From Pomacea canaliculata (lineage: Eukaryota; Mollusca; Gastropoda; Architaenioglossa; Ampullariidae), in NCBI RefSeq assembly GCF_003073045.1, contig NC_037592.1, positions 9,948,007-10,012,006 of the forward strand: a stretch of DNA of 64,000 bases, given 5' to 3'. Both the position numbers and the translations under genes were made by a program. Numbering within the stretch: the stretch's first letter is position 1; each line of letters starts with the position of its first letter. The notes beneath the pieces were generated by a model. It did not search any database. It was not told the origin of the DNA and saw only the letters and a program-made list of their open reading frames with translations. Positions 14,133 to 26,900 of this stretch are shown here, piece by piece.

Positions 14133-15347
14133 GTGAGTTGCTAAATAGCTGGAGTCAGAGATACAGATCACATTTCCACAAAGGGTACTTTACTGGTATG
14201 TCTCTAAAGAAGTTCAAGATTGTTTCTCAGTAATAATCATACACAATAATGATGATGATGATGAAAAGTAATTGAGAGAAGCAAACTATATTGCACATTG
14301 GTATTCTAGGACATGTTTTTTTGTTTTATTTACTTTCGTAATTACACTTTTCTCTGGGACTCTTTCATGTGTGTACACAGTCTCACACCATAACTCCACC
14401 TCCCCCCCCCACCCCCCATTTCTAATTTCTCAAAGGACAAACTTTATGTTCTGTGAATTAGTCATTAAACCATTAAAAATATTTTTAAATCTGTACAGTT
14501 ATTGATGCATTAACAATGCGTGTTTTACACATAAGAATTTTTATTTTTATGTAGTAAATTTGCTTACGCACTAAGCTCCATGTGCAATTATAGTCATCAT
14601 ATGCTGCCTCAGCTTGCTATTCTGTGCTAGATGAGCACAATTTGAGTAGATATACACATTTGGTTATCAAGAAATATAAATCTGTGATGATAAACACTAT
14701 CATCAGAAATTTATGTTTTCTGAAGGGGAATTGTGCAGGGCTTGAATATTCATAAGCATAGACAATAGGAAAGCACAGTAGTCTCTCTTCCTGCCTTGTA
14801 GCCTAAGGGAAATAAGTTTGTCAGGGATAACCCAATCACTTGCAATAAGTGGAGACAGTTTGCAAAATTAAAAACTGCCCAAATAATTATTTGTATAGCA
14901 GGTTTTTTTAAATAATAGTTGCCGTGAAGAAGGAAGACATTCTCAGTATGTGCTTCACACTTTGCAACCTCACATAGACGGGATTTCTGTTGTAAAGTAC
15001 TGTCTGTACAAGCTAGGAGCACACTCATTATTTTAAATTTATATCCACATTGGCAAAAATGTTAGGACATTTGCCAGACATAGAGTTTTGGAAGTGAAGA
15101 AAAGGAAAATATGTCAGTGTCCTAACTATATATATAGAGAGCTGTTTACACCTTCCTGTGTGCAGTGCAGGTTCTATTTATTTGTTCTTTTCCTTTTTTA
15201 TGTCAGATGGAAGGCAATCTGGAAGGAAGGGACAGCCAGACAGAGTGGCAAAGTGTCAATGTAGAATTGTCAAAAGAGACGCTGGACACCATGCTTGATG
15301 GCTTGTCCAAAATCCGCGAGCAGCTGGCTTCTGTTGCCAGGCGATAG
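14029..15347 (+). CDS. COMMD9 (3' part): COMM domain, last two coding exons
   Basis: COMMD9 is one of the ten COMMD proteins, which form a ring with CCDC22/CCDC93 (CCC complex) and act in endosomal recycling and NF-kB control. Two joined exons (14029-14132 and 15207-15347) give 80 residues covering nearly the whole C-terminal COMM domain: first the motif LVDFDWRVDVKTSSDAVARM, then VNVELSKETLDTMLDGLSKI and a short basic end. Both motifs closely match my memory of vertebrate COMMD9, including the DWRVD tryptophan and the SKETLDTMLDGL signature. Borders are CAG/TA, CAG/GTGAGT, a pyrimidine tract with TCAG, and phase 0 between the two exons. About 115 N-terminal residues are missing from the annotation because upstream exons were not found. 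Confidence 0.85.
14133..15206 (+). other. COMMD9 last intron
   Basis: This is a GT-AG intron between the two COMM-domain exons. It is AT-rich and contains a C-rich tract near 14400-14420 and a short GAT repeat near 14250. Nothing else was recognised. Confidence 0.7.
15207..15347 (+). CDS. COMMD9 terminal coding exon
   Basis: The acceptor TTTTTTATGTCAG precedes 46 codons and a TAG stop. The exon encodes the end of the COMM domain, with SKETLDTMLDGLSKIREQL as its hallmark. The first ATG of the exon is an internal methionine, not a start. Confidence 0.85.
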   Translation: MEGNLEGRDSQTEWQSVNVELSKETLDTMLDGLSKIREQLASVARR

Positions 15348-16337
15348 CATTTTTCCACTCTAGAAATAACTTGCTTAAATTTTCAGTCATGTTCATTATG
15401 GAGAATGTAATTTTTTAATGCTAAGAATTAGCTCATTGCTTAAATTAGAATGGGTGACAAACATTTTGAAGAGACATGAAAAGAAAAGCTTTATCAAAAT
15501 ATGAATAGGGAAAGTGGCCATTGCTTTTCTTCAAGTTTAATTCAAGAAAATTATTTCTGGATCAGAACACTATTGCTTTTACAAAAGTGACCAAGTGCAA
15601 TCTTTAATACCATGACATACACCTCATCTTAGCTTTGTTTCTTCTGCACATGGTTTTACACTAGCACAACATGACACCTAGGTGCACTTTGTTTTTGTTC
15701 AAATAATTGGTTAAGCTTTGTTAGTTTTCCTTTCTCAGGTCAACTGGTCATGGCCAGAATAAGCAACTAGCTGTCAGCAACCCTAACCCTGTCTCAGAGC
15801 AGTAGACATATTAAGCCCTTGGTGGAATGGCTGTTTGTGGGTGATTTAGAATAGTAAGTTTACCATGCCATACTGGCATTATTGTCAGGTACTATTTCAA
15901 TTCAGGTTTATAAAAACAATGGGCCATCCTTCAAGAACCATGACAAACAGCAAGAAACTGAAGAATTAAAGTGATTGTCGCCTCCAACCCATTCAGCCTG
16001 ATTTGGATGGCTAGGGGAAAGAAAACCCTTGGTAGATCACATTAAATGGAATCTTTCCTACCAACCCTGCAAGATATCAGCCAGGAAACAGATTGAGTGT
16101 GAGGACAGGCTAGTTTGAACAAGTAGAAGTCTCCTTTTTTGTAATGCAAGAACTTGTGAGGAGAAACTGGTTGGATTAGATGGTCACTCCATGCAGCAAT
16201 GGCGCTACATATGGTCAAGAGAAAACATTTTAAACATGGGACTTTGAATGTTGTTGACTGGCAGTTGTGAACTAAAGACTCTTCTAAAGATGTACTTGAG
16301 CCCATCATTTGCAAAAACGTTGATAAAACTTAAACTG

Positions 16338-16343
16338 TTTATT
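16338..16343 (-). terminator. distal poly(A) signal candidate for the Death-SEFIR gene 1
   Basis: A minus-strand AATAAA (plus TTTATT) lies about 50 bp from the COMMD9 signal and points the other way. Nearer candidates for the same gene are AATAAA at 18009-18014 and ATTAAA at 18794-18799. Which one is used cannot be told from sequence. Confidence 0.25.
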
Positions 16344-16395
16344 GATTGTTTAACATTTACAACAAATATTTTGCCTAATGTGATACTATTTGTAC

Positions 16396-16401
16396 AATAA
16401 A
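16396..16401 (+). terminator. poly(A) signal AATAAA for COMMD9
   Basis: A canonical AATAAA is followed within 40 nt by T/GT-rich sequence. A second AATAAA lies about 45 nt further on. This is the first canonical hexamer I found on this strand after the COMMD9 stop. Confidence 0.45.
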
Positions 16402-19400
16402 AACATCAAACAGTTTCAATTGTTAATCCACAATTTTGTGTGAATAAATTTTAGTTAGTTCTGTACTGATTACTCAAAAAAATACAAAATATACAGAATA
16501 TCCTATAAATAAAAGAAGGCAGTTACCTGCATATGCTGATTTAATGAAAATGAATTGACCATGAAAATCTAAAAACACAAACTTGTTCTACCACCATATG
16601 TATTCCATGGGTTTTGACTTTCATCATCAGTCATTACTTAAAAAACTATGAGCTTATAGTATCTCATCTTTGAGATAACCACAAAACTGTCAATTATTAC
16701 ATGTGCCTCCATGAAGGAAGCAACAACCAAAATATGAGAAAAGAACAGGCATGACAAATACACCAATTTTTTCAAAATAAAGCCAGATATAAAAGCATCT
16801 ATCACCTGGCTATTTTGTAACATCAAAGGCAATTAACTTCAATCCATCCATTACAGCTGTACACATACAATATTGCATCACAGATAGTAGTCACCTTGTG
16901 AAACAATGAAAACAGATTTTCACTAAAAAAAGGGAGACAATCACTTACGGCTTGGTATGCTCCAACAGACATATAAACAATTTAACTGGAAAGGAAAAAT
17001 CTTTTAGAAATATTTTCATAGGCTTAGTATTCAATAAACAAAGGAAGTGTGGTGAGGTTTTAAATGTAATGTTCTACTATGTTGTTATGAGACTCATCAC
17101 CACTGGCACCATACAACCCTCCAAATTCTGTGATGAACATGTGTCGAATACTCACCTTTCACCTAAATCTCCTGGTCCCTAACCTTCTACTAGTGATACA
17201 ATGAACAGAAAGCTTGACTAAAGTTTCATTAAAACAACATCCTCCAATTCTCAGTCCCCATCTCCTTCACCAAAGTAATGCACATAAAGCTTTTTTTACC
17301 TTCTACAGCAAGGATTCACATTTCCGCATATAAACTTGCCTCTAAATTTCGACTGTACTCCAGGTACTTTTCTGAACAGCAACAGAGTGGGAATACATAC
17401 ATCAACCCATCCACTGACGGACTGTGTAAGCATTCACATCTTTCTGTACACAAAGGTCCTATAAACTTCAAAGAGATTTGGTTTTGCAGTATGGCAGCAA
17501 GGAAACCAATGCAAAATGAGGAGTGTTTAAAGGGTGAGTAATAAATGTGTGTGCATGCACTCACATGAAGCTAGAAAAGCCAATTTAAACTTCGCACAAG
17601 TGAATATAAAATAAGCTTTATGCACTATGAAAGCATATTAATTTAAATAATTATGAAATCAAAAGCAATTGGAATATTTTTTGGCCATGTCTTTTTGCAG
17701 TTTCCCTTCCCATTATTTAGGGCATTTCTGATAAATCGGTGCCTGAATTGTACGTTATTTGATATCTTCATGTACAGCTGGTCTCTAGGTACTACTTGGA
17801 TGCCTAACACAACAGTTGAATGCTTTTATCTTCATATGCTGACAGAATGTTCTACTGAGCTTTTGAAAGGCACTGAAAGAAATTTTGTCAACATAACAGA
17901 AATGTTTTACACCTGACATCAGTATGAACATACACTGGCAGCAAAGCTAATGTCTAACTGGAAAATTTTCTTATTTGTAGTCTGGAAACAAAATAAATTT
18001 ACATATTTTTTATTATTGCCTCCACATAACATGCTTCATTGTGATAATTGAACAGAAACTGCAAACCCATATGCTGCTTGCACAAAAAAAGCCAGGAAAA
18101 AATCCAGATAATCATGGTTACTGAAGAGAAAAAGACCTGGCCAAGGCCAAGCAGAGTAATTTACAGTTTTGATCCATCAGTTGTGGTCAGACAACCAAAC
18201 TTCTATACATCCTACAAGCCAAAGGCTTAACTTAAAAAGTTGTTAATAAGGAATGTGTACATCAGTAGTAATAAACATCAACATTTTTTCCAATACCATT
18301 TAAGTTTACAGCAGTTGAGAACTGCAACTGCCTGTTGTCAATAAGCTTGTATGTCACACAGAAAAAACTAGGCAGCTCCAAAGCACATACTGGTGGGGTG
18401 CAAAAGCACCATGTTAACAGCTGTTACAAGCAAGCACTTACTCCTCAAGGCAAAGTCCTCGCAACAGCTGAAAAAAAGTCAGGATGTTCCTGGGAAATGA
18501 TCAAACAGAAGGCCACAATGGACTAAAGAAAATTCTTGATCACTGCAAGATAACCACTCACTTGCTGACTAGTACAACAATATAGATTCCATCATGAAAC
18601 AATTCGTCATGAAGACACTACAACAATTAAGATTCCAAAATGTAACAGTTTATCGCAATGACAACATAATAATGAGTCAACACTGTCCACTTATTACTGG
18701 ACCTTTTGGTCAAAAATGTTTGATAGAAAGCAGTAAACCAAGGTTTACTCACACTAACAGCCAAAAAATGCACATCAAATATTATCAACTTTCTTTAATC
18801 CACATCAAGGAGCATTTCTAAAATTAAAAACAAATCCTCTATATACCCATACTTCTACAGCTTTCGCTATTATGATGCCATCACATGAAGAAAGAGAGCC
18901 AGTTTCAAAACACATACTGGTGGCCAATATAAACAAAGTTTGCAATACGGCAGGGATTATCGCTGAATGTTGTCATTTGCAAACAGCTAGTCTGGATCAT
19001 TCTTAATGTAAACATTATTTACTGGCACTTGCAGACTGTGGCTCTACTGCCTTAGGGCAAAACAGTAATGAAGTGTAATTGTTGAGATATCCGTGCAGAC
19101 CACCTTTGAGTTTCTTAGCTGACCAGGGATATAACAGTGTCAAATTACAGATATATATGTGCAGCTTCCATGTTTCCTTATATTCAGCAAACGATATGGT
19201 GGTGCATAAATCAAATCCCACTGTCATGCACTGACAAGCAAAAAAGCAAGTGCACTGTTGGAGAAAACCAAGAAAAATGATCTGGTAGTCTTTACTGGCC
19301 AGTGCTATCGCAGTGGACTGGAAGTCTATGGAATGAGACTGTTGTTACCTACAGCACACATGTATAGAATGGCAACTGTGTTTGCTTAGCTACGCCGAAG

Positions 19401-20557
19401 ACAATCAAGTGTAGACTTCAAAGCCTGCGACTACACAGGTCAGTGATTGAAAAAGACTGGGGGAAACTCTTAAGTGACTTGAAGTCATAGTAAAACAACA
19501 CTTACAGGTATAGTGAAAGTGTCTGTTAACCTGTATTATCAAACACTTTGCATTCATATATATATATTTCAATTCTGAAATGGGAAATGAGCTTTGCTGC
19601 ATTCCTGCAGAAAAAAATCTTTTGTTGTACGCTACTGCTATGTATTTCTTGTGTATGTAACTGTGCAGGTGAGAGAGGAATAAAACTACTCTAGCATGAA
19701 AGTGTGCAGACATGTAAAAGGAGCTGAGCAGGGTATGAATCCGAGGAACAGGATGTAGTCCAGATCATTCAATCTCCCTAATGATCATACAAACACACAC
19801 ACAATATGCATGTATGTGTGTGTATATATATATAAACTGTACAAATACAACTGAATTATTGTCAGTAAATATCTAATTTCAGAAATTTCTACTGATCACT
19901 TGGTCAGAATATCTTTCCATGTAGCAAACAATGTTTTTGAGAAAGTACTAATGATAAACATAGCAAAAGACTGAAATATGTCATAACCAAAATAGAAATC
20001 CATATCATGCTGCTTTCTACATCACTCTTTGCTGATACAATCCATTGCACCACCAAGATAAGGGGGAATAGGGTATGTTGTGTTCCATATTAAGCCAGCT
20101 ACTAAATTAAGGCAAAGTACTAGACTTGTAAACAAATGTCGCATATAGTAAAAGAACAGTGTATCTTATATGAAATCAGAACCCAGGAACCCAATCCTCA
20201 CTGTTTTGGTAATAAACACACATCTATTACGCACTGGACTGCTCTATCCAATATATATAGATTCTGTTCTCAGCAATGAAAAGAAATAAATATAATAAAC
20301 AAATAAGTAAATAAATGAAGAAAAATGAGAATTAAAAATGGAATGACCATTGAAAAATAGCATTTTGTAGAATTATATTGCATTAAACTCCATCATTGTA
20401 ATTTTTGGACAACCTAATCTGCTGTAAAGACAAAGAAATGTTTAGACAAAAAAGGTCTTTTTTCCTTCTGTGATGATCAAAGCTCCCAAAATAAAAATAC
20501 ATTAAGGTTCATTCTTTCACAGTCTTAATTTTTGGCACCCTGATCATCCACAGCTAA
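16402..20557 (-). other. probable long 3' UTR / intergenic DNA between convergent genes
   Basis: There is no supported coding frame on either strand. The minus strand is T-rich with several candidate poly(A) signals. That fits a long 3' UTR of the Death-SEFIR gene whose stop is at 20558, but the true end of the transcript is unknown. Short TA/TG repeats occur near 19555 and 19800-19830. Confidence 0.35.
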
Positions 20558-20929
20558 TCAATAGCCTGACGATGATAGCACTGGCATGCAATGCCCGTTT
20601 TTTAACATGGAGCAGTTCTTCTCTGCTTTCGAACGAGGTTTGATGCGCTCCTCTGGTTTGGTCAGCATCCACAACAGGTCCTTGTACTGCTGTGGCCAGT
20701 GATACACCAGATGGTGAGTTAGCCAAGACGGGGTGCCCTCGAGCTTTAAACCCTCAAAGAACAATGGAACAAAGCGTGAGGTGCGACGGGTCCTCTCATA
20801 CTCTTGCTGCATGAGGTGGTAGATGTGCGCTGCATGCTGCCAGGTCTGAGAGTTTGCATCTGATGCCTTGCTGACCATCTGAATCTCTCGCACATATTGT
20901 GGTGACAAGCACACCAAGATGAAGTCAGC
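20558..20929 (-). CDS. adaptor 1 exon 7: second half of SEFIR domain, stop
   Basis: The acceptor is TTTCAAG. The exon holds 123 codons and the stop, from ADFILVCLSPQYV through FVPLFFEGLKLEGTPSWL to a basic tail (KPEERIKPRSK). The alternating hydrophobic strand followed by SPQY and the PSWL...YHWP segment are typical of Act1-type SEFIR domains. Confidence 0.9.
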   Translation of the reverse strand, partial: ADFILVCLSPQYVREIQMVSKASDANSQTWQHAAHIYHLMQQEYERTRRTSRFVPLFFEGLKLEGTPSWLTHHLVYHWPQQYKDLLWMLTKPEERIKPRSKAEKNCSMLKNGHCMPVLSSSGY

Positions 20930-23900
20930 CTTGAAACCAAGACAAAAAGAAAAAGAAATTATACCAATAACCACTATGAATCCGAACCACAAAGGGGAGA
21001 GCGGGGGAGGATTGGTGTTATATGCTGAGCCAGCAACTAATGTTATATCACAGCAAAGCAGGCAGCCCTGTACTGGATGACAAGGAAAGAATCTCGACAT
21101 CTGAGACAAAGAGCAGGGAAGAAACAAACTGACAAAATGTACATACACATACAAAGATACATGCATACTTAGGTTTTATATTTCTGGATTATCTCTATAG
21201 GACATTCAAATATACTGAAAAACGTCTAGTAGGTGGATGAGGAAAACAAAATGTAAATTGTAAAGTGTTAGTGTTAAGTATTTAATGCTAGAGGCTAAGC
21301 ATTTTTTTTTTTCAAAGGAAGAGAATGAGCATGTTTTATGACGATAAGCATAAAAATACCTCTCTGAACTTGCGAGTACACCAATCACGTGATGCCTGTT
21401 TTTCTTCAGGATTTGATTCACGTTGTGAGTAAACATCAACACAGCAAGAAAACCCATTACGATCCAGACAGTTGCAAAGACTCAAAACCTGATGGCTATG
21501 CTGCTTGCTATCATTAGCATAAGTCACAAACACTTTGATGTGTCGGAAAGCTGAAAGAGAAAGATGGCAAGAGTCAAATATAGTATGATAATCAGATGAC
21601 TTCAGCTGGTTTTCCACCAACATGCTTCACCCTCTGCAACCCCTACTCCCACCCATTTAAAAAAAAACCAAAATTTTCATTAGAACTGTCTTGACTCTGC
21701 ATAAATATATCAGAAATCAGTAATGACAAAATGTGCAGCGGCAGGAAAGATGTACATTTTTATAACTCTGATTTTTTTTATACCTCTGAATTCTTGGATT
21801 GTGAAATAGCAAAGCAAGGCTGAATGGTCAACTCTGGCCATCAACTGTTCCCCCCCCCCTCATTTTGCCATTTTGGTATCATAGTGTTGAGCTATATCAA
21901 GTGTTCTTTTTTAAAAAATTATTACTACTTACTATTTAATGACCATGAAAACAAATACTATATTTATCCCTTCATTCACAATCACATGAGAAGTAATGTC
22001 ACCTGCTTTTACTCTAAATAGCTATCAATCAACTGGCTACCTGTAAAAGATTCAAAAATAAGATATAAGAATTTGTAAAACACTTTAAAGTTGAGGCAAT
22101 GAAGCAATAACCAGCATGTGACCTGTTACCTTTTTTAAACTCTTCCATTTTCATGTCCATGGGGACTGACACAGTCTTGGTTAGCTGACCAGGCTTCAAT
22201 TTCCGCACTTTTTCAACAGTGGCACCCCCTGACTGAGACTTGACTCGCATGGGAAAAGTATTTGGGTTTTCTCCTCGCTGTGTCACCCAAACCTGGCTGT
22301 TATTACTTCCGCTACTGGTAGATGATACAGCTCCTTTGCTGCTTGCAGACCGGTTACCATATAAACAGGATGACTGTACTCCAGTTGTTTCTTGCTAAAA
22401 TACAGAAAATGTCTTTATTGTATAATATCATCAAGTCAAACAGTAATTAAGGGATTGATGGGTTTGGTTGAGTGTGAAGCTGAGCATTTTTATCTTGTAC
22501 AGAGGGTAATATTCATGCACACACACGTAAAGGTTTTGCAAGACCAATATGGGCCTGCCCACATTGCTCTGATTAAAGTGTAAGGAGTACTCTGGAAAGT
22601 TAAACAAATGCTGATCACTTTAGGCATCGAGCACTTTTCCCCTCTTCCAATATTCTTTATTAAAGTTAAACGTGAAAATCTTAAAACTTAAAACATTAAA
22701 TCAATTTTGTTTCCGCCTTTAGCACTCCTCTGACTACATCAACTGCCTCAATGGCCTCTTTATGTTCAGTGTTGTCAATATTGTCAAATTAACCACGCCA
22801 TACTCAACAGCTTATTCAGACAAATGTATGCCACTCTCCTACTTAGCAAAAAGCTCTTTTCTTTTTACTCAATAGTTGTTCTTACTGTTTTTCTCTTGCC
22901 TTTAATTTTTGCACTAGAAAGTTTCTTAGGAATCAAGATGACCATGTGGTATACTTATCTATAAACATGTGCATCTATATGTAAAAGAAAAAAAAAGAGA
23001 AAGATCATGAATACAGCATCAGGACGGGTCCTCACTGCTTGAAACTGACTATCAAACTGTCATTTTCCTCTTTGTTTCTTTCCTAAAATGCCATGGGTAA
23101 GTGACAGCTTATACTGGTTTTAGAATGGTCAAGTGCTAAGTGATTGAGCACTAAAACAGAATTTTCTTTAAAAAATATTGGTTTAAATCATTAGTTCATA
23201 TACCTGTTTACTAGCTGTATCTGCATGCTGTCTTCTTCTGATGTAATGGATGAATTTTGCACATATATAGGTATTTGTTTTGGAGGTTCCCCATCCCTTT
23301 TACATCCAAAAAGTACCCTCTTTCCTTATCCATTATAATGAAAAGAAGAAAGAACCTAGACTGGATTTTGTAAAGTGCCACTACATTTTTTTTCATAATT
23401 TTAAATAATTTTTTGAACTATCTTCCTCAAAGCCAACCTGTCAATCCCTGCTTAAATAAAAGACAACTAAAGCCTAATAATAACAAATTAACATACTTGG
23501 TTACCAACAGACAAAAGGCCAACGTTAGTTTTTGAGGAACAAATGCAAATAAGTGTGTTCCAGTATGTACATAAAAATCATACGCAGTGTAAGAATATGC
23601 ACACCTCTTTACCATCCTTACCAACACTTACCTTAATACCTTGAATAGCTTTGCCATTTGGAAGCTCATCAATCTGTTGGTCTGCCACAATTGTTTTATA
23701 CTTTGTGTCTGGCATATAGTGGTCTGGCAACTTGGACAGCTTTACCAACTGTTGCAATGACGTCGGCTGCTCTTTGTCACACCCAACACGGCCTGCAGCT
23801 CCAGTAGGTCTGCCAACACTGCCATTGTTGTTGCACTTGTCAACACTTGTCCACCTACTGCTAGCTCCATGTGGATCAACCATTGCTGGCTGGGTGATAT

Positions 23901-26900
23901 CCCATGTTCTTACCCTTTGCATTGCATCTCGTGCAGAATAAGGCTGCTTCATGTTACACTCTTCAGACACTTGCCGTTCAATATTGTGGTGCCCAGGACT
24001 GGTACCAGCAGCACGGGCAGCTGTGTTCAGCTGATAGCCAGATCCTGTGGAAGAGCAATCATTGGAGCTGGTAGAAGAACCTTCCTCTTCTCCAATGTCC
24101 ATACCGATGGGTCCAACAAGCGGTTGTCCATTAAATGCCATTGACACATGACCAAGACCTCGTGCAATGGCAGCAGGCAAAGAGGCAGGTTTTTCACGAA
24201 CAGCGTTACCTTCCATCTCCACGTCTGAGGAGAATGAGCACAGAACCCCTTCGTTGCGATCAGTATCTGGTTGTACAGCCATGCTGTCAGAAAGCTGACG
24301 ATGGCCAAAACTATTGTTAACAGGAGGCATGTACTGAGGATGAAACAGTGGCGACTTCTTGCTGTTGCTCACACTAATGGAAGGGTCTGCTTGTTGAGGC
24401 ACATGATCATAGTTGCTGAGCTCTGACATTGGTGTCAGAAGGTTTGGGTTGGTGTGGTCTGACATGATTGGTGTCAGATGGTTTGCATTGGTGTGGTCTG
24501 ACATGATGTTGTATTTGAGGTCTAAAGGACCTGCTCTGTTTGCCCCTAGAGAAGGCTGTATAGAGGCAGTTGTAATGGTCAATGGAGCCTGCTGGTGATG
24601 GTGAGTGGAGGTGGGGGGGACTCTGAATGGGGTGTTGAAGCGGTGAGGAGGTTGGTGGTGGTCTGGATGATGGTGGCAGCAGCAGCTGGTAGACAGATGG
24701 CTGCATGGAGAATGATGGTGTCTGTAGGACGAGCATGGACTGGAGCAATGCTGACTGCTGAAGGGTGCAGATGAATTTGGGCATTGACATCCCAACTTTA
24801 GAAGAAAAAAAAAAAAAAAAAGGAAATATTTATTAAAGCATAATAAACTAAAAATTAGTGTCTATATATAATTTAGCATTCATCAAGCAAAAATTTGATC
24901 CAAAACATTATACAACAGGAGACATGCAAATACAAACCCTTCAAAAACAATCATATAAAGTAAGCATCCACCTTTTTAAAAAAAATGTTGGCTTACCGGA
25001 GACATATACTTTTCATCTATTTCAACTGCATGTGCCAGTTCAGACTCATGTTGTAGATCCAAATACTTTTGTTCAATGTCTGAAATGATATAAAAATTAT
25101 TGAACATGGTGGCTGATTTACAGGACAGGACTTGTTAATCCATAAACTGTTTAGCATTAGTGGCAACTCTTACACGGTACAAGCTGAAGGTACAGCATGC
25201 ATCTTTGTACATGAATCTGTGTAAAAGTGAAGTGTAATTGTGTTGGGTAGGGGTGTGTGTAGGTGATGATGCAACTTTGTTAAAACTCTCCTGCTTCCCA
25301 ATCCTATCATCCTTCCTCTCCATTCAACAAAACAAAAGAATATTCACACCTGGTACAGCATCCAGAAGTATTTGTAGGGCGTCCTCACGCTGCATAACTT
25401 TAAGAGCACGGAGTACTTTGTTGACCGTGGCACCACTTTCTCGCATGTAGGATTTGAAGAGAGAAACGGTCTTCCCTTCACTGTTTGCCTCTAAAACCTA
25501 CACACATGCATGCACACACATACACACACAGAGCCATACATACATGCCCACAGAATCAACCTTCTGATAAGTATGAAAGAAGCATAATTAAAACATAGTT
25601 GACAGTATATTGCAATCTCCAACGTCTAAAACCACTTCTGTCGATACATAATTTCCAGTACCAGCCAGACACACATGCACTCTCTTATTTTCCTACTGTC
25701 TGTTAGTCATATAAGCAGAAAAAAATGAAAACTACAAATAGGCACATACAAATGCATACTCTTTCAGAAAGGAAAGAGAAAACAGGAAAAAAAAATTAGA
25801 GAAAATCCATAAAAAATCATGCCAAGAGGATAAAAATCAAAATAGCACCCTTACAATTTTTTTCACACATCCTGTTTTTTTTTTAGACAAAAAAACTCAC
25901 CGCCCTTGTAAAGGTACCAAATTTATTTCCTTATACATATATGAAAAAACACAGGATGAAAACTTTTATGCTGTTTCTTTCAAAACTGAAATATTAGCAG
26001 TGTTCCTTATCAGAATAAAGAGCAAGATCCAGTACAACTCATGAATGTTTTCACATTTTGCACAGAAGCAGCAAGGCTATATCAAGCATCCTTAACCACA
26101 CATTTCAATAGCCAAGAATCACACTGTTACTGACCAGGAAGTTGACAACGGGTGGGGTTTTATAATGATTGACAACCAGTCATTTGGAGGTGGCCACTAA
26201 AAAAGGGCTTGGGGCAGTTTCATGCAAGGAATGAATTAACAGGCAGTCCTCAGATTTCAACCTAGCCCTTGGGAAAGTAATTACTGTTAGCCTCTACAAG
26301 GAACATTTCAAGGGGCTTGGCCTAAGCCTACAATCACCCTGCTGACTACAAAAGTTTTAAAGTGTGCTTGAATGTGTGTCTGTGTCCATGAATTTGAAAG
26401 TGCACATGCATGTGCAATAGTCTGTAGGTGTGTTTCAGACTGCTACAGTGGGAATTAACATGTATAAAGACTGCACTAACACTTACCATAAGTGTGTTTG
26501 AATGTTGTCTATTTATATATTTTTTTCTCTAAAATGGTAATTCTGTCTTATTACTTCTATCAGTGAAACAGCTTATTGAAAACATTATCAAGCAAACAAT
26601 GACAGATTTTAGCACACTACAGAATTTCATTCAGCAGCCTGGTCACAGATTTACAGAACCATCCAGACTCAGCACTTCACTGACTAGACTTAAACTTCAT
26701 GTGCACTTCTTTGTCAAGTGTGTGTGTGTGTGCATAAGAGAGAGAGACAGAGGAAGAAGGTAAAGTACTTTCAAGAGACGTCAGCAAGATCAGCTAAATA
26801 ACTTAGTCCAACTCGTTCTCCGTTCACTCCCCTTCCTCTCACCCACTCTCTTTTATGTACATGTGTGTGTGCGTGCGTGCGCGCGCGCGCATGTGCATTC

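Larger units (their letters stand above)
15348..16401 (+). other. COMMD9 3' untranslated region
   Basis: No coding frame is present after the stop. The stretch runs to a good polyadenylation signal at 16396-16401. The UTR extent is inferred from that signal; an earlier ATTAAA near 15965 is an alternative. Confidence 0.45.

Noticed and set aside
24407..24790. Alternative 127-codon frame with an ATG inside the long linker exon of adaptor 1
   Set aside because: Its phase does not match the exon on either side; the phase-0 frame stays open to the donor.
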